64,000 nt of DNA from Terriglobia bacterium (lineage in GTDB: Bacteria > Acidobacteriota > Terriglobia > Acidiferrales > UBA7541). The DNA lies in the NCBI GenBank assembly GCA_023512135.1, contig JAIMAG010000004.1, forward strand, positions 1 through 64,000, in the 5' to 3' direction. The translations under genes were made by a program, and so were the position numbers. Under the pieces are notes generated by a model. The model had not been told where the DNA came from and made no database searches. It saw only the letters and a program-made list of their open reading frames with translations. Position 1 is the first letter of the stretch; each line of letters begins with the position of its first letter. Shown here piece after piece: positions 26,468 to 35,320 of the stretch.

Positions 26468-27506
26468 AGGCAATGTCGCAGTCATTCAGGGAGCTTTGCT
26501 GGCGGGCTGTCAGGCCTACTATGGCTATCCCATCACGCCGGCCAGTGAAATTGCCGAGGCGGCAGCCTTCTATCTTCCCCAGGTCGGCGGAGTGTTTCTC
26601 CAGGCGGAGAGCGAAGTGGCCGCCATCAACATGGTGTACGGTGCAGCGTCGGCCGGACAGCGCGTCATGACCGCGTCTTCCGGGCCGGGCATCAGCCTGA
26701 TGCAGGAAGGGTTGTCCTACCTGGCCGGCGCAGAGTTGCCCTGCGTCGTCGTGGACGTTGTGCGGGGCGGACCGGGTCTGGGCAACATCGCTCCGGAACA
26801 GAGTGACTACTTCGCGCTGGTCAAAGGCGGCGGCCACGGCAACTATCGCAACCTCGTGCTCGCACCCGCTTCGGTTCAGGAAATGGCCGATTTGACCATG
26901 CTGGCCTTCGAGCTGGCCGACCGATACCGCAACCCGGCCGTCTTGCTCACCGACGGTTTCATCGGCCAGATGATGGAGCCGCTGGAACTACGTGCCCGCA
27001 TCACTCCGCCTCCGGAAAAGCCCTGGGCGGTGCGGGGCACCGCAGCCACCCGGAAGAATTTGATCACTTCCATTCACCTCGAGCCCGATGCGCTGGAAGC
27101 CCACATCCGCAAGCTGGAAGCAAAATACCGTGAGGCGCAGCAGCGCGAGCCCCGGCACGAGCTCTATCTGGCCGAGGATGCCGAGGTCTTGCTCGTCGGA
27201 TATGGCATCGTTTCCCGGGTGCTGCGGTCGGCCGCCGAGCAGGCCCGGGAGCAGGGGCTGCGGGTGGGCCTGTTCCGGCCGATTACGCTGTGGCCGTTCC
27301 CGGCACAGGCCCTGCGCGAAGCCGCCCGAGACGTCCGCGCGGTGCTGGTCGTTGAGATGAGCACCGGCCAGATGGTCGAGGATGTTCGGCTGGCGTTGCG
27401 CGAACAAGTCCCGGTGCACTTCTACAGCCGCGTCGGCGGCAACGTGCCGCTGGTCGAAGAAGTGAATGCCAAAATGTTCGAGCTGGTGGAAACCGCGGTG
27501 CACTGA
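26451..27506 (+). CDS. 2-oxoacid:ferredoxin oxidoreductase, alpha subunit (second set)
   Basis: This 351-residue subunit starts at GTG 26451, seven bases after GGAGG. That makes the N-terminus [20 protein letters not shown], followed by [17 protein letters not shown]. Core signatures are [38 protein letters not shown] and the C-terminal [20 protein letters not shown]. It is shorter than the KorA at 15.6 kb and resembles VorB/KorA-type subunits. With the ferredoxin before it and a fused beta-gamma after it, the complex has three polypeptides. Confidence 0.88.
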   Translation: MRQLCKGNVAVIQGALLAGCQAYYGYPITPASEIAEAAAFYLPQVGGVFLQAESEVAAINMVYGAASAGQRVMTASSGPGISLMQEGLSYLAGAELPCVVVDVVRGGPGLGNIAPEQSDYFALVKGGGHGNYRNLVLAPASVQEMADLTMLAFELADRYRNPAVLLTDGFIGQMMEPLELRARITPPPEKPWAVRGTAATRKNLITSIHLEPDALEAHIRKLEAKYREAQQREPRHELYLAEDAEVLLVGYGIVSRVLRSAAEQAREQGLRVGLFRPITLWPFPAQALREAARDVRAVLVVEMSTGQMVEDVRLALREQVPVHFYSRVGGNVPLVEEVNAKMFELVETAVH

Positions 27507-27527
27507 ACAGGAATTCTGGAGGACACA

Positions 27528-28961
27528 GTGGCGGAATACGAGGTTGTGCACAGCAAATCGCCGGTCTTCTATCCGGTCTATGAGCGCAAGGCAGACCTGC
27601 AGCACCAGACGCACTACTGCCCGGGCTGCGGACACGGCGTCGTGCACAAACTGATTGCCGAAACGATCGCCGATCTCGACCTGCAGGACCGCACGATCTT
27701 TGTCAGCCCGGTTGGGTGTTCGGTGTTCGCCTACTACTACTTCGACGTCGGCAATGTGCAGGCCGCGCACGGTCGCGCCTCGGCGGTGGCGACGGCATTG
27801 AAACGCGCCTGCCCGGAGAGCATCGTCATTGCCTACCAGGGAGATGGAGACCTGGCCGCCATCGGCACGGCGGAGATCGTTCACGCCGCCAACCGCGGGG
27901 AACCTATCACCGTTTTTTTCATCAACAATGCAATTTACGGTATGACGGGCGGTCAGATGGCACCGACCACGCTGGTGGGGCAAACGACCACGACCACGCC
28001 GTGGGGACGCCGACCGGAAAACGAAGGTTTCCCGCTGCGGGTCTGTGAGCTGCTGGCTACGCTCGAAGCGCCGGTCTATATCGAGCGCGTGGCGCTTTCC
28101 GACAACAAAAACATCATGAAAGCGCGCAAGGCGATCCGCAAAGCACTCGAACTGCAGCGCGATGGTGCCGGCTTTTCTCTGGTTGAAATTCTCTCTCCCT
28201 GCCCGACCATCTGGAAAATGACTCCCACGGAAGCCCGCGACTGGGTGGCGGAGCACATGATCCGGAACTTCCCGCTCGGTGTCTTCCGCGATCGCAAAGT
28301 GAAAATGCCGGAAAGCAGCCGACCGCCCCGGCGCACCGTGGCCGAAGTGCTGGGCCTGGCCGATGCGCCGGCAGAAGCCGAAACGCCCGCCACTCGATCC
28401 GCCGATGCCCGCGAATGGAAAATCAAAATTGCCGGCTTCGGCGGTCAGGGTGTTCTGCTCCTGGGCCAGATTCTGGCCGAAATGGGCATGCGCGAAGGAA
28501 AGGAAGTGAGCTGGCTGCCCTCCTACGGTCCGGAGATGCGCAGCGGCAGCGCTCACTGCCACGTCTGCCTGTCGAGCAAGCGCATCGGCTCGCCCCTGAT
28601 CGAGCATCCCAACGTGCTCGTGGCGATGAACGAAATTTCGCTGCGCAAGTTCGCTCCGAGTGTCGTCCCCGGGGGCATGATTCTGTACAACCGGCGCACG
28701 GTGCCTGCTGACGTCGAGATCCCGAATGTGCGTGTGTTTGCGATTCCTGCCTCGGAACTGGCCGATCAGCTCGGTGCAGCAAAAGTCGGCAACATTGTCA
28801 TGCTGGGTGCCCTGCTGGAATTGACCGGTGCCCTCAGTTCGGCAACTGCAGAGACTGTCCTGCAGGGCACGGTCAAAAATTCCGACCTGCTGGCTCTCGA
28901 TCTGCAGGCGCTCCACGCCGGCCGCGACTATGTGCGGCAACTTCCTCTCGAGGCGCGCTGA
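27528..28961 (+). CDS. 2-oxoacid:ferredoxin oxidoreductase, fused beta-gamma subunit
   Basis: This 477-residue fusion starts at GTG 27528 after GGAGG. The beta half (about 1-250) has THYCPGCGHGVVHKL, SPVGCSVFAYYYFD, the TPP motif GDGDLAAIGTAEIVHAANRG and NNAIYGMTGGQMAPTTLVG. A linker of about 40 residues rich in Pro/Ala/Glu leads to a gamma domain from about residue 295 (KIKIAGFGGQGVLLLGQILA, SGSAHCHVCLS). In most systems these are separate proteins. The overall style resembles 2-oxoisovalerate (Vor) enzymes, consistent with the aminotransferase and CoA-transferase nearby, but the substrate is inferred. Confidence 0.88.
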   Translation: MAEYEVVHSKSPVFYPVYERKADLQHQTHYCPGCGHGVVHKLIAETIADLDLQDRTIFVSPVGCSVFAYYYFDVGNVQAAHGRASAVATALKRACPESIVIAYQGDGDLAAIGTAEIVHAANRGEPITVFFINNAIYGMTGGQMAPTTLVGQTTTTTPWGRRPENEGFPLRVCELLATLEAPVYIERVALSDNKNIMKARKAIRKALELQRDGAGFSLVEILSPCPTIWKMTPTEARDWVAEHMIRNFPLGVFRDRKVKMPESSRPPRRTVAEVLGLADAPAEAETPATRSADAREWKIKIAGFGGQGVLLLGQILAEMGMREGKEVSWLPSYGPEMRSGSAHCHVCLSSKRIGSPLIEHPNVLVAMNEISLRKFAPSVVPGGMILYNRRTVPADVEIPNVRVFAIPASELADQLGAAKVGNIVMLGALLELTGALSSATAETVLQGTVKNSDLLALDLQALHAGRDYVRQLPLEAR

Positions 28962-29083
28962 GCGCTCTTCCGGAGTTTTGCTTGTTGCAGATTTTTTCCT
29001 GCTCGAGACGTTTTGCCTCCCCGGGCAGGCAGATGTCCGCGGGTGATTCTTGCCTGCGCTGCAGTTCTTAGCCGGGGCGGCGT

Positions 29084-29977
29084 TCAGGCTTGTGTTTCTT
29101 CCGTGCGCACAGTGAACACCGGGCAGGGCGCTTCGCAAACCACCTGGTAGGTCGTCGCCGGAGGCAGGTGCCCGGGAAAACTTGCCGTCCTTCTAACCCC
29201 CATAACAATCAGGTCGGCACCCAGCGCTCGTGCGCGGTCCAGGATAACAGTTGGCGCTGGGCCGAACGCGGCGAGCAACTGGGTAGAGTATTCCGCCCGC
29301 GGTTCAGCTGGCAGCAACGCCTGCAGTTGCGCCACTACGTTGCGACGCATGGCTTCGCGCCGCCCGGAGCGGGTCGTTTCGGTGTCGCTGATGGCGTGCA
29401 GAATTGTCAATTGTGCTCGGAACTCCCGTGCCAGCGACAGAGCATAGGCCGTAGCTCGTTCGGCTGCTGGCGTGAGGTCGCAGGCGTAGAGAATCTGCTG
29501 GAACCGGATGCTGGACGGGGCCTCGTGGTGCACCTGCGGCCCGACGGTCAGGACGGGACAGGGCGACTTGCGGAAGATTTCCTCGGCCGCGGAGCCCAGC
29601 ATCAGCTTGCGCACGCCCGTCCGCCCGTGCGTGCCCACGACAACCAAGTCGACGCTGTTTTCCGTGATAATCTTCTGCAGGCAATCCCACAGCACACCCG
29701 TGCTGAGCAGCACTTGATGGGGCACGCCGCGCAGCACGCCGGAGGTCAGCAGATTGGCCATCTCCTGTTCGGCGCGACGCAGCGCCGGCCGGCTCGCAGT
29801 TGTCGGCGCAGCCGTCGGCGTTTCTGCGGACACGACGTGGGCCAGATACAACGTCGCGTCGTAGTGCCGGGCGACCGACACCGCATACTGCAGCGCGCGT
29901 TCCGAGCACGAGGAAAAGTCGGTCGCGAGCAGAATGCGGCGCAGCGCAACGTCCGATTTCGGTTCGGTTACCGTCAT
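29084..29977 (-). CDS. Tandem-domain universal stress protein
   Basis: This roughly 297-residue protein has two UspA domains. Domain 1 begins RRILLATDFSSCSERALQYA and keeps the nucleotide loop VGTHGRTGVRKLMLGSAAEE. Domain 2 begins QQILYACDLTPAAERATAYA, but its loop is degenerate (MGVRRTASFPG). I chose ATG 29977 (MTVTEPKSD); an ATG at 29989 is also possible and neither has a strong ribosome binding site. It begins 16 bases after the pyruvate oxidoreductase-like gene on the same strand, so the two are probably co-transcribed. It is a paralogue of the protein at 240-1100 in architecture. Confidence 0.82.
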   Translation of the reverse strand: MTVTEPKSDVALRRILLATDFSSCSERALQYAVSVARHYDATLYLAHVVSAETPTAAPTTASRPALRRAEQEMANLLTSGVLRGVPHQVLLSTGVLWDCLQKIITENSVDLVVVGTHGRTGVRKLMLGSAAEEIFRKSPCPVLTVGPQVHHEAPSSIRFQQILYACDLTPAAERATAYALSLAREFRAQLTILHAISDTETTRSGRREAMRRNVVAQLQALLPAEPRAEYSTQLLAAFGPAPTVILDRARALGADLIVMGVRRTASFPGHLPPATTYQVVCEAPCPVFTVRTEETQA

Positions 29978-29993
29978 CGCCTGATGCATGTGA

Positions 29994-32900
29994 CTAGCGC
30001 AGTCCAGCCAGCTCCTGCAGTGTGCGCCAGTTCTGCAGTCGGTCGGCTTGTGCCTGCTGGAGAAATTCGTCTGGATTGCCCTGTTCATCGAAGTGGTGCG
30101 CAAACCGGCCTTCTGTGCGGGCAAACTCGATGAAGTCAAAGGGCTTCCCGGTCTTCGGCGAAATGTACCAGTCTTCTTTCATCGCCGGGTTGCCCTGCAG
30201 GCTGAGTCGTTCGCGAATCCGTTCACCCCGGCGCGGGTCGTAGATCAGCAGCGGGAAGGCCCGGGATTCCACGGCCAGTCGCGCCTGCAGCGCGGCGCGG
30301 TCATCGCCGATGCCGTGCTCGGGCATGCAGGCGGCATAGGCAATCACCACGGCTGGCCCCGGATATTCATTCGCCGCGAGAACGGACTTGTAGAAGTGGT
30401 TCAGGTGCGCCGGGGTTGTCTGCGCCACGAAGACTCCCGGGTGCATCATGGCGATTTCTGCCAGTTCCTTGCGCCGTTCCCGCTTTCCGGGCTGTGCTTT
30501 GCCATAGGCAGCCATCTTGGCTTCCTGGGCGGTGAACGTGGCCGTGGAGCTCTGGCCGCCGGTATTGGAGTAGACCTGCGTGTCCAGCACGAGCACCTTG
30601 ATGTCCATCCCGGACATCAGCATGCGGGAAAGCGACTGGAAGCCGATGTCGTACAGGGCACCGTCCCCGCCGAGCACCCACAGCCGTCGCCGGGAATGAC
30701 CTGCTTGGTCCCACCGCAACCGGATGCCCATGGCGTCGGCCGGAGCATTTTCGAACAGCGAGTTGGTCCACGGCACATGGAACGGGTTGAAGGGATATGT
30801 CGAGCCGAACACCGTGTTGCACCCCGTCGCCGCCACGAGGCCGATGTTTTCTGCGCCATAGACAAATCCGGTCGCGGCCAGCATCAGGCGCACGGCCGTG
30901 GCTTCGCCACAGCCCATGCACGAGCCTGCGCCGCCGGCGTAGAGCAGGGCGCGGTCGCTCAGCATCATGTCGCCGAGTGAGCGCTCGTTGAGGAATTTCT
31001 CCGGTGTCGGCGGCAGATGGTGGAAGAGGTCCATGGCCAGGTCGTATTCGCCGAGGTCGAGGTTCGTCTTCGGCACCATCCGGAGCGCCGCGTGCGTGCC
31101 GCACACGGTCACACATTCGCCGCAGCCCTTGCACTTGTCCGGGTCGATGAAAATGCCGAACAGGCCGCCGGCTTCGCCCTTTTTTTCGAACAGGTCGTAG
31201 TACTTCTGTGTCTTTGTGAACTGACGGCGCAGCGCCTCGCGCCGGTCGGCGCGCTCGATGCGGCCCAGGTACGCTTCCAGCGTTGCCGGCTCCACGACTT
31301 TTGCCAGGATGGCCGTGTCCGGACATTCGTTGACGCACTCCATGCAGCCGACGCAGCGCTCGGCGAGGAAGCTCGGAATCTCCGGCGCCAGATGGCGAAA
31401 ACTGCGCCGCATCGCGCTGGCCGGGGGCATCAGGCTGCGCGCCAGGAACACGTCGGCTTCCAGTTCCGGCTCGGCTCCGCGTGCGTAGCTGCCGATGATG
31501 CGCTCGCAGAAATCTGCGGGCACCAGGTCGTCCGAAGAGCGGCAGGGGAGCTGAAAGGGGCGGCTCTCCAGTTTTGTTTCTGCCGGTGCGGCTTCCTCCT
31601 GCGGCAGGACCTCGGTGACCTCATGAAAGCCCCGCAGCGCAGCGGTCATGTTATCGGCCACCACCTGTTCGCCGCGCTTGCCGAAGTACTTGCGCAGCGT
31701 TTGCTCCAGGGCTTCGAACAGTTGGGATTCGCTGAGCCCGGCGCGTTCGCGGAACGGCGTCAGCCGCAAAAACGCACCCAGCAGTACGATGCCCTGCATG
31801 CGAATCTGCAGGTCGGCGCGGCTGGCCGATTCGCGTGCAATCCGCAGGGCATCGAGCGCATAGAGCCGGTAGCGTTTTTCTCGGATCAGCCGGCGGGCTT
31901 GCGGGGGCAGGCTGGCCCACACCTGCTCGGGGGGCAGCGGGGATTGCAGGTAGATGATTCCGCCGGGTAGCAGACCTTCCAGCGGATTGCCGGTGAGGAA
32001 TGCGTTTTGATCCTGAATGGCCACGAAATCCACCACCGCCAGCTCCGCATGCAGCCGCACCGGCTCCGGAGCCAAAGTCAGGTAGTAATTTGTAGGCAGG
32101 CCTTTTTTCTCAGAGCCGTACTTCGGGAAGGCCTGCGCGTAGAGTCCGAACAGATCGGAGGCGATCGAAGCAATCACCTTGTTCGTCGTGACCGAACCGA
32201 AGCCGCCGACGGAATGACCGCGCAAGGAGAACGCGTTTGCCGGGCGGACGTCCGGGTCGGTGGTGGGTTCCAATGCGTCCGGATGCTTGACCCCGAGCAC
32301 AAAATACTGCTTCCCGTCGAGACGTTGCAGATGCTCCACGGCTGCAACAAAATGGCCGGGTCGAACGTCGCGTCCGCCGAGCCCGGCAACTCCGGAATAG
32401 ATCCGCGGTAGATGCTGGCGCGCGAGTTCGCCGCTCGTCCAGGCATCGGCGAGCGCGGCTTTGACCTCCAGCGCAAGCGGGTTCGACTGCGCCAGCGGCA
32501 CGTCGGCCCGCTCGATCACGGCTACCGCACGGCAATCCCGCAGCACTCGGGCCAGTTGCCGGCCCGGAAATGGCCGGAAGCTCGTCAGGTGGACGACGCC
32601 GACCTTCACGCCCTGTTCTCGGAGCCAGTCCGCCACCGCTTCGGCGGTTTCCATCATCGAGCCGAGGCCCACCAGGGCGTATTCGGCGTCCTCCATCCGG
32701 TAGGCGCGGACGAAATCGTAACGGCGCCCCGTCAGCTCGCCGTATTCGCGCATGGCGCGGTCCAGTGCGGGTGCCACCCGCTCGTAGAAGTACCGCTGGG
32801 CGATCTTGCCCTTCATGTAGCTGTCCTGGTTTTGCACCGGACCACTGAGCAGCGGTCGCTGGGGGTCGAACAACCGCCGGATGCGTTCCGCGGGCGGGCC

Positions 32901-33545
32901 GACGAATTGCTTCATCAGCTCCGGTTCCGGCAGGTGCACGGTTTCCAGCGTGTGCGTGGTAAGAAAGCCGTCCTGCACATTCATGAAAGGTGTTTCGGAT
33001 TCTTCCGCTGCCCGCCGGGCAATCAACGCCAGGTCCGCCGCTTCCTGAGCATTGCGCGCAAACAGGATTCCCCAGCCGGTGTCTGCGACACCCATCACGT
33101 CGTCGTGACCGCAGTGCACATTCAGCGCCTGTGAAGTGAGCGCCCGGGCGCCAATGTGAAATACGACGGGCAGACGCTTGCCGGCTATCACGTACAACAC
33201 TTCCTTCATCAGGATGAGACCTTGCCCGGAAGTGAAATTCGTCACACGACCGCCGGCGAGCGCGAAACCTTCACAGGCAGACGCCGAGCTGTGCTCGGAT
33301 TCCGGTTCGAGGAACTGCAGTGGTTCGCCCCACAGGTTGCGCTTGCCGTTGGCGTACTCGGTGGCGAAATCGTCTCCCATCGGCGTGGACGGAGTAATCG
33401 GATAGGCGCACGCACCTTGCGAGATATGCGATTCCACCCAGACAACCGCCCCCGAACCATCCACCGTGGCGCGCAGTCCCGGGTATGGCGGGCTTGCAGG
33501 TTCGTTTGCTTGAGTGAATTGTCGAACTTCGGGTTGTACGGGCAC
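29994..33545 (-). CDS. Single-chain pyruvate:ferredoxin/flavodoxin oxidoreductase homologue, divergent
   Basis: At 1183 residues it has the NifJ domain order. The alpha part has GACAYPITPSTPMGDDFATE and NFTSGQGLILMKEVLYVIAG. A gamma domain (GHSVGGFGSVTTNK) follows, then a two-cluster ferredoxin insert (CVGCMECVNECP and CKGCGECVTVCG). The TPP beta part has SCMGCGEATAVRL, GGDGALYDIGFQSLSRML and DTQVYSNTGGQSS, and AACMPEHGI carries a late cluster cysteine. It should cleave a 2-oxoacid with CoA and reduce ferredoxin. It is divergent: the segment usually reading GDHSDVMATR is NVHCGHDDVMGVADTGW here. GTG 33545 follows GGGAGGGGGA. Confidence 0.88.
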   Translation of the reverse strand: MPVQPEVRQFTQANEPASPPYPGLRATVDGSGAVVWVESHISQGACAYPITPSTPMGDDFATEYANGKRNLWGEPLQFLEPESEHSSASACEGFALAGGRVTNFTSGQGLILMKEVLYVIAGKRLPVVFHIGARALTSQALNVHCGHDDVMGVADTGWGILFARNAQEAADLALIARRAAEESETPFMNVQDGFLTTHTLETVHLPEPELMKQFVGPPAERIRRLFDPQRPLLSGPVQNQDSYMKGKIAQRYFYERVAPALDRAMREYGELTGRRYDFVRAYRMEDAEYALVGLGSMMETAEAVADWLREQGVKVGVVHLTSFRPFPGRQLARVLRDCRAVAVIERADVPLAQSNPLALEVKAALADAWTSGELARQHLPRIYSGVAGLGGRDVRPGHFVAAVEHLQRLDGKQYFVLGVKHPDALEPTTDPDVRPANAFSLRGHSVGGFGSVTTNKVIASIASDLFGLYAQAFPKYGSEKKGLPTNYYLTLAPEPVRLHAELAVVDFVAIQDQNAFLTGNPLEGLLPGGIIYLQSPLPPEQVWASLPPQARRLIREKRYRLYALDALRIARESASRADLQIRMQGIVLLGAFLRLTPFRERAGLSESQLFEALEQTLRKYFGKRGEQVVADNMTAALRGFHEVTEVLPQEEAAPAETKLESRPFQLPCRSSDDLVPADFCERIIGSYARGAEPELEADVFLARSLMPPASAMRRSFRHLAPEIPSFLAERCVGCMECVNECPDTAILAKVVEPATLEAYLGRIERADRREALRRQFTKTQKYYDLFEKKGEAGGLFGIFIDPDKCKGCGECVTVCGTHAALRMVPKTNLDLGEYDLAMDLFHHLPPTPEKFLNERSLGDMMLSDRALLYAGGAGSCMGCGEATAVRLMLAATGFVYGAENIGLVAATGCNTVFGSTYPFNPFHVPWTNSLFENAPADAMGIRLRWDQAGHSRRRLWVLGGDGALYDIGFQSLSRMLMSGMDIKVLVLDTQVYSNTGGQSSTATFTAQEAKMAAYGKAQPGKRERRKELAEIAMMHPGVFVAQTTPAHLNHFYKSVLAANEYPGPAVVIAYAACMPEHGIGDDRAALQARLAVESRAFPLLIYDPRRGERIRERLSLQGNPAMKEDWYISPKTGKPFDFIEFARTEGRFAHHFDEQGNPDEFLQQAQADRLQNWRTLQELAGLR

Positions 33546-33606
33546 GATCCCCCTCCCGCAAGGAAAACAGCACAAGTGGTACCAACAGCCTTTGCACTAA
33601 CTAAAA

Positions 33607-33630
33607 CAATCGAAAAGAGTTATTCGATTG
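33607..33630. promoter_or_regulatory. Perfect 8+8 inverted repeat upstream of the pyruvate oxidoreductase gene
   Basis: CAATCGAA at 33607-33614 and TTCGATTG at 33623-33630 are perfect inverted repeats separated by eight bases. The element sits 62-85 bases upstream of the GTG start, where an operator or activator site would be expected. It is not a Rex (TTGTGAA-type) or FNR box. It could also form an RNA hairpin if the transcript begins upstream of it. Confidence 0.4.
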
Positions 33631-33631
33631 C

Positions 33632-33649
33632 CCCGCAGGCGGCTGCGGG
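33632..33649. repeat. GC-rich hairpin next to the inverted repeat
   Basis: CCCGCAG and CTGCGGG form a perfect seven-base stem with a four-base loop, one base from the previous element. No T-tract follows on either strand at a distance suited to intrinsic termination. The remainder of the 310-base gap (33546-33855) between divergent genes shows nothing else I can support. Confidence 0.4.
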
Positions 33650-33855
33650 CCGTGTGCGCCAGTTTCCACACTGTCTGCGCCAGTGGTCTCATGCACTCCG
33701 CTGCCAGCCTGTCCGAAGCCTTTCAGGGTCGCACAGCTCATACACCACAAAAGATTTACCGCTGCCGTGCTGGCAGTCTGGATGGAATTCGAGCTGCTGT
33801 ATTCAGGTAGAGAGGGGCCGAATCGCGGCAACTGCAGCGAGGCCGAAAAACCAGT

Positions 33856-34365
33856 ATGCTGAGCGTGAAGACAACCGAATCCGCTCCCGTGGCGCGAGCT
33901 GAGATATTCGAGCTTCGCGCCGCGACGCCAGCCGACCGGCCCGCGCTTCTGGCAATGTACGCGACGTTTGAGCCGCGGCCCGGCAGCCTGGGGCTCCCTC
34001 CACGCTACGGACTCGAGCAGTGGCTCGACCGCATCCAGTCATTCCCGAATCTGTTGCTTTGGGACAGAGAACGGGTTGTTGGCCACGGCATTCTCTGTCC
34101 GCAGGACGATTCTGCCGAAGTCGCAGTGTTCATCCACCAGGAATACCGCGGCCGTGGGCTGGGCACGCTGCTGCTGAGCGAGCTGGTGCAGCAGGCGCGG
34201 CGGATGGGTCTGCGCCGACTCTGGGGGATGACCGAACTGGACAACGTGCCGATGCTGCGCCTGGCGCGTTCGCTTGGATTCGTCTCCGCTGATGACCCGC
34301 GTCAGTTCTACCTGGACCTGGACGATGCGCAAGGCAATGAGAGCGGCGAGCGGCCTGCCGCCTAG
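33856..34365 (+). CDS. GNAT-family N-acetyltransferase
   Basis: This 169-residue protein has the GNAT fold: ELRAATPADRPALLAMYATF at the start, VVGHGILCPQDDSAEVAVFI, the acetyl-CoA loop QEYRGRGLGTLLLSELVQQA, and MTELDNVPMLRLARSLGFVS at the C-terminus. The substrate is not predictable. It is a single gene, transcribed divergently from the pyruvate oxidoreductase homologue. Confidence 0.88.
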   Translation: MLSVKTTESAPVARAEIFELRAATPADRPALLAMYATFEPRPGSLGLPPRYGLEQWLDRIQSFPNLLLWDRERVVGHGILCPQDDSAEVAVFIHQEYRGRGLGTLLLSELVQQARRMGLRRLWGMTELDNVPMLRLARSLGFVSADDPRQFYLDLDDAQGNESGERPAA

Positions 34366-34462
34366 CGTTTTTCCTTCCTGTTCCGAACACTCATCGGCTC
34401 TGTCTGGCAGACATCTGGAGCACACGCCTGCACGGGGCGAAATTTCGAAGGGAAGTCTTGGG

Positions 34463-35266
34463 CTACGGAGTAAACTTCAAACTCAGCACCAGCAGCGCTG
34501 CGAACACGATCGCTTGCGCGACTTCGCTCCAACCCAGCCGGCGGATGGGGAAGCGCTTGCCCAGTTGCCAGACGAGCCCGAATGCACGCAGCATCCCCGG
34601 TGTGAACGCAAGCACGGTCAGGGTGGGCAATGCCTCGCGGGCGATGGCAGCAACCAGGAAGGCGACCAGCAGCAGGTGATATGCGATCACCGGCCAGGCG
34701 AACCGCATCCGCTCGAACCAGCTCGGGAAAGGACGATGCGCCAGCAGCCCGCGCACGCGGTACTTCACGTAAATCACTCCGCCGGCGAAAAACAGCAGAT
34801 TCAACAGCCACAGTTGCAGACCCAGCCGGTCCAGGTTCCCGCGTGCGGCAATCCAGGTGGCCGGCACCACCAGCGTGAGCAGGACCACTCCAACGAGCTC
34901 GGCCGCCAGACTCCGTTTTTCATGTATTTCCCGGTTCGGGTGCCTGGCCAGCGTCTTCTGCAGCACATAAAGCACACAAACTGCCGCGAGCAGAACCAGC
35001 AAAGTATGGCGTCGCTCGACGAAAATCAGCCAGCCGCCGGTCAGTATTCCAATGCCGAACAGCAGCAGGTGCCGTGGGTCCGCCAGCACGCGCCAGGTGC
35101 CGTGGGCATCGGCGGAGCCCCGCACCAGAAAAAGCGACACCGCAGCCAACAGTACGAGCAGTATGGAAAGATTCGTCGTGCCGACCATGAACACCGCCGT
35201 CAGATACGGCACCAGTAGAATCCCCCACGCTCCGTGTTCTGCAGGCATGCGCAACGGGTATCTCAT
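34463..35266 (-). CDS. YwiC-like multi-span membrane protein
   Basis: This roughly 267-residue protein has about eight hydrophobic segments and begins MRYPLRMPAEHGAWGILLVP, the HGAWG opening of the YwiC-like family. A cytoplasmic loop ARHPNREIHEKRSLAAELVG falls mid-protein. The family is common near anaerobic respiration genes but has no assigned function. ATG 35266 has GGAAGCGG 11 bases upstream; a GTG at 35287 is possible but lacks a site. Confidence 0.8.
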   Translation of the reverse strand: MRYPLRMPAEHGAWGILLVPYLTAVFMVGTTNLSILLVLLAAVSLFLVRGSADAHGTWRVLADPRHLLLFGIGILTGGWLIFVERRHTLLVLLAAVCVLYVLQKTLARHPNREIHEKRSLAAELVGVVLLTLVVPATWIAARGNLDRLGLQLWLLNLLFFAGGVIYVKYRVRGLLAHRPFPSWFERMRFAWPVIAYHLLLVAFLVAAIAREALPTLTVLAFTPGMLRAFGLVWQLGKRFPIRRLGWSEVAQAIVFAALLVLSLKFTP

Positions 35267-35320
35267 TGGTTCAAATACCGCTTCCACGATTGGGAGTGGG
35301 TTTGGAGCCCGCTTTCAACC

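Noticed and set aside
33632-33649. GC hairpin as an intrinsic terminator
   Set aside because: No T-tract follows in either direction, and it lies between divergent genes where no transcript ends.
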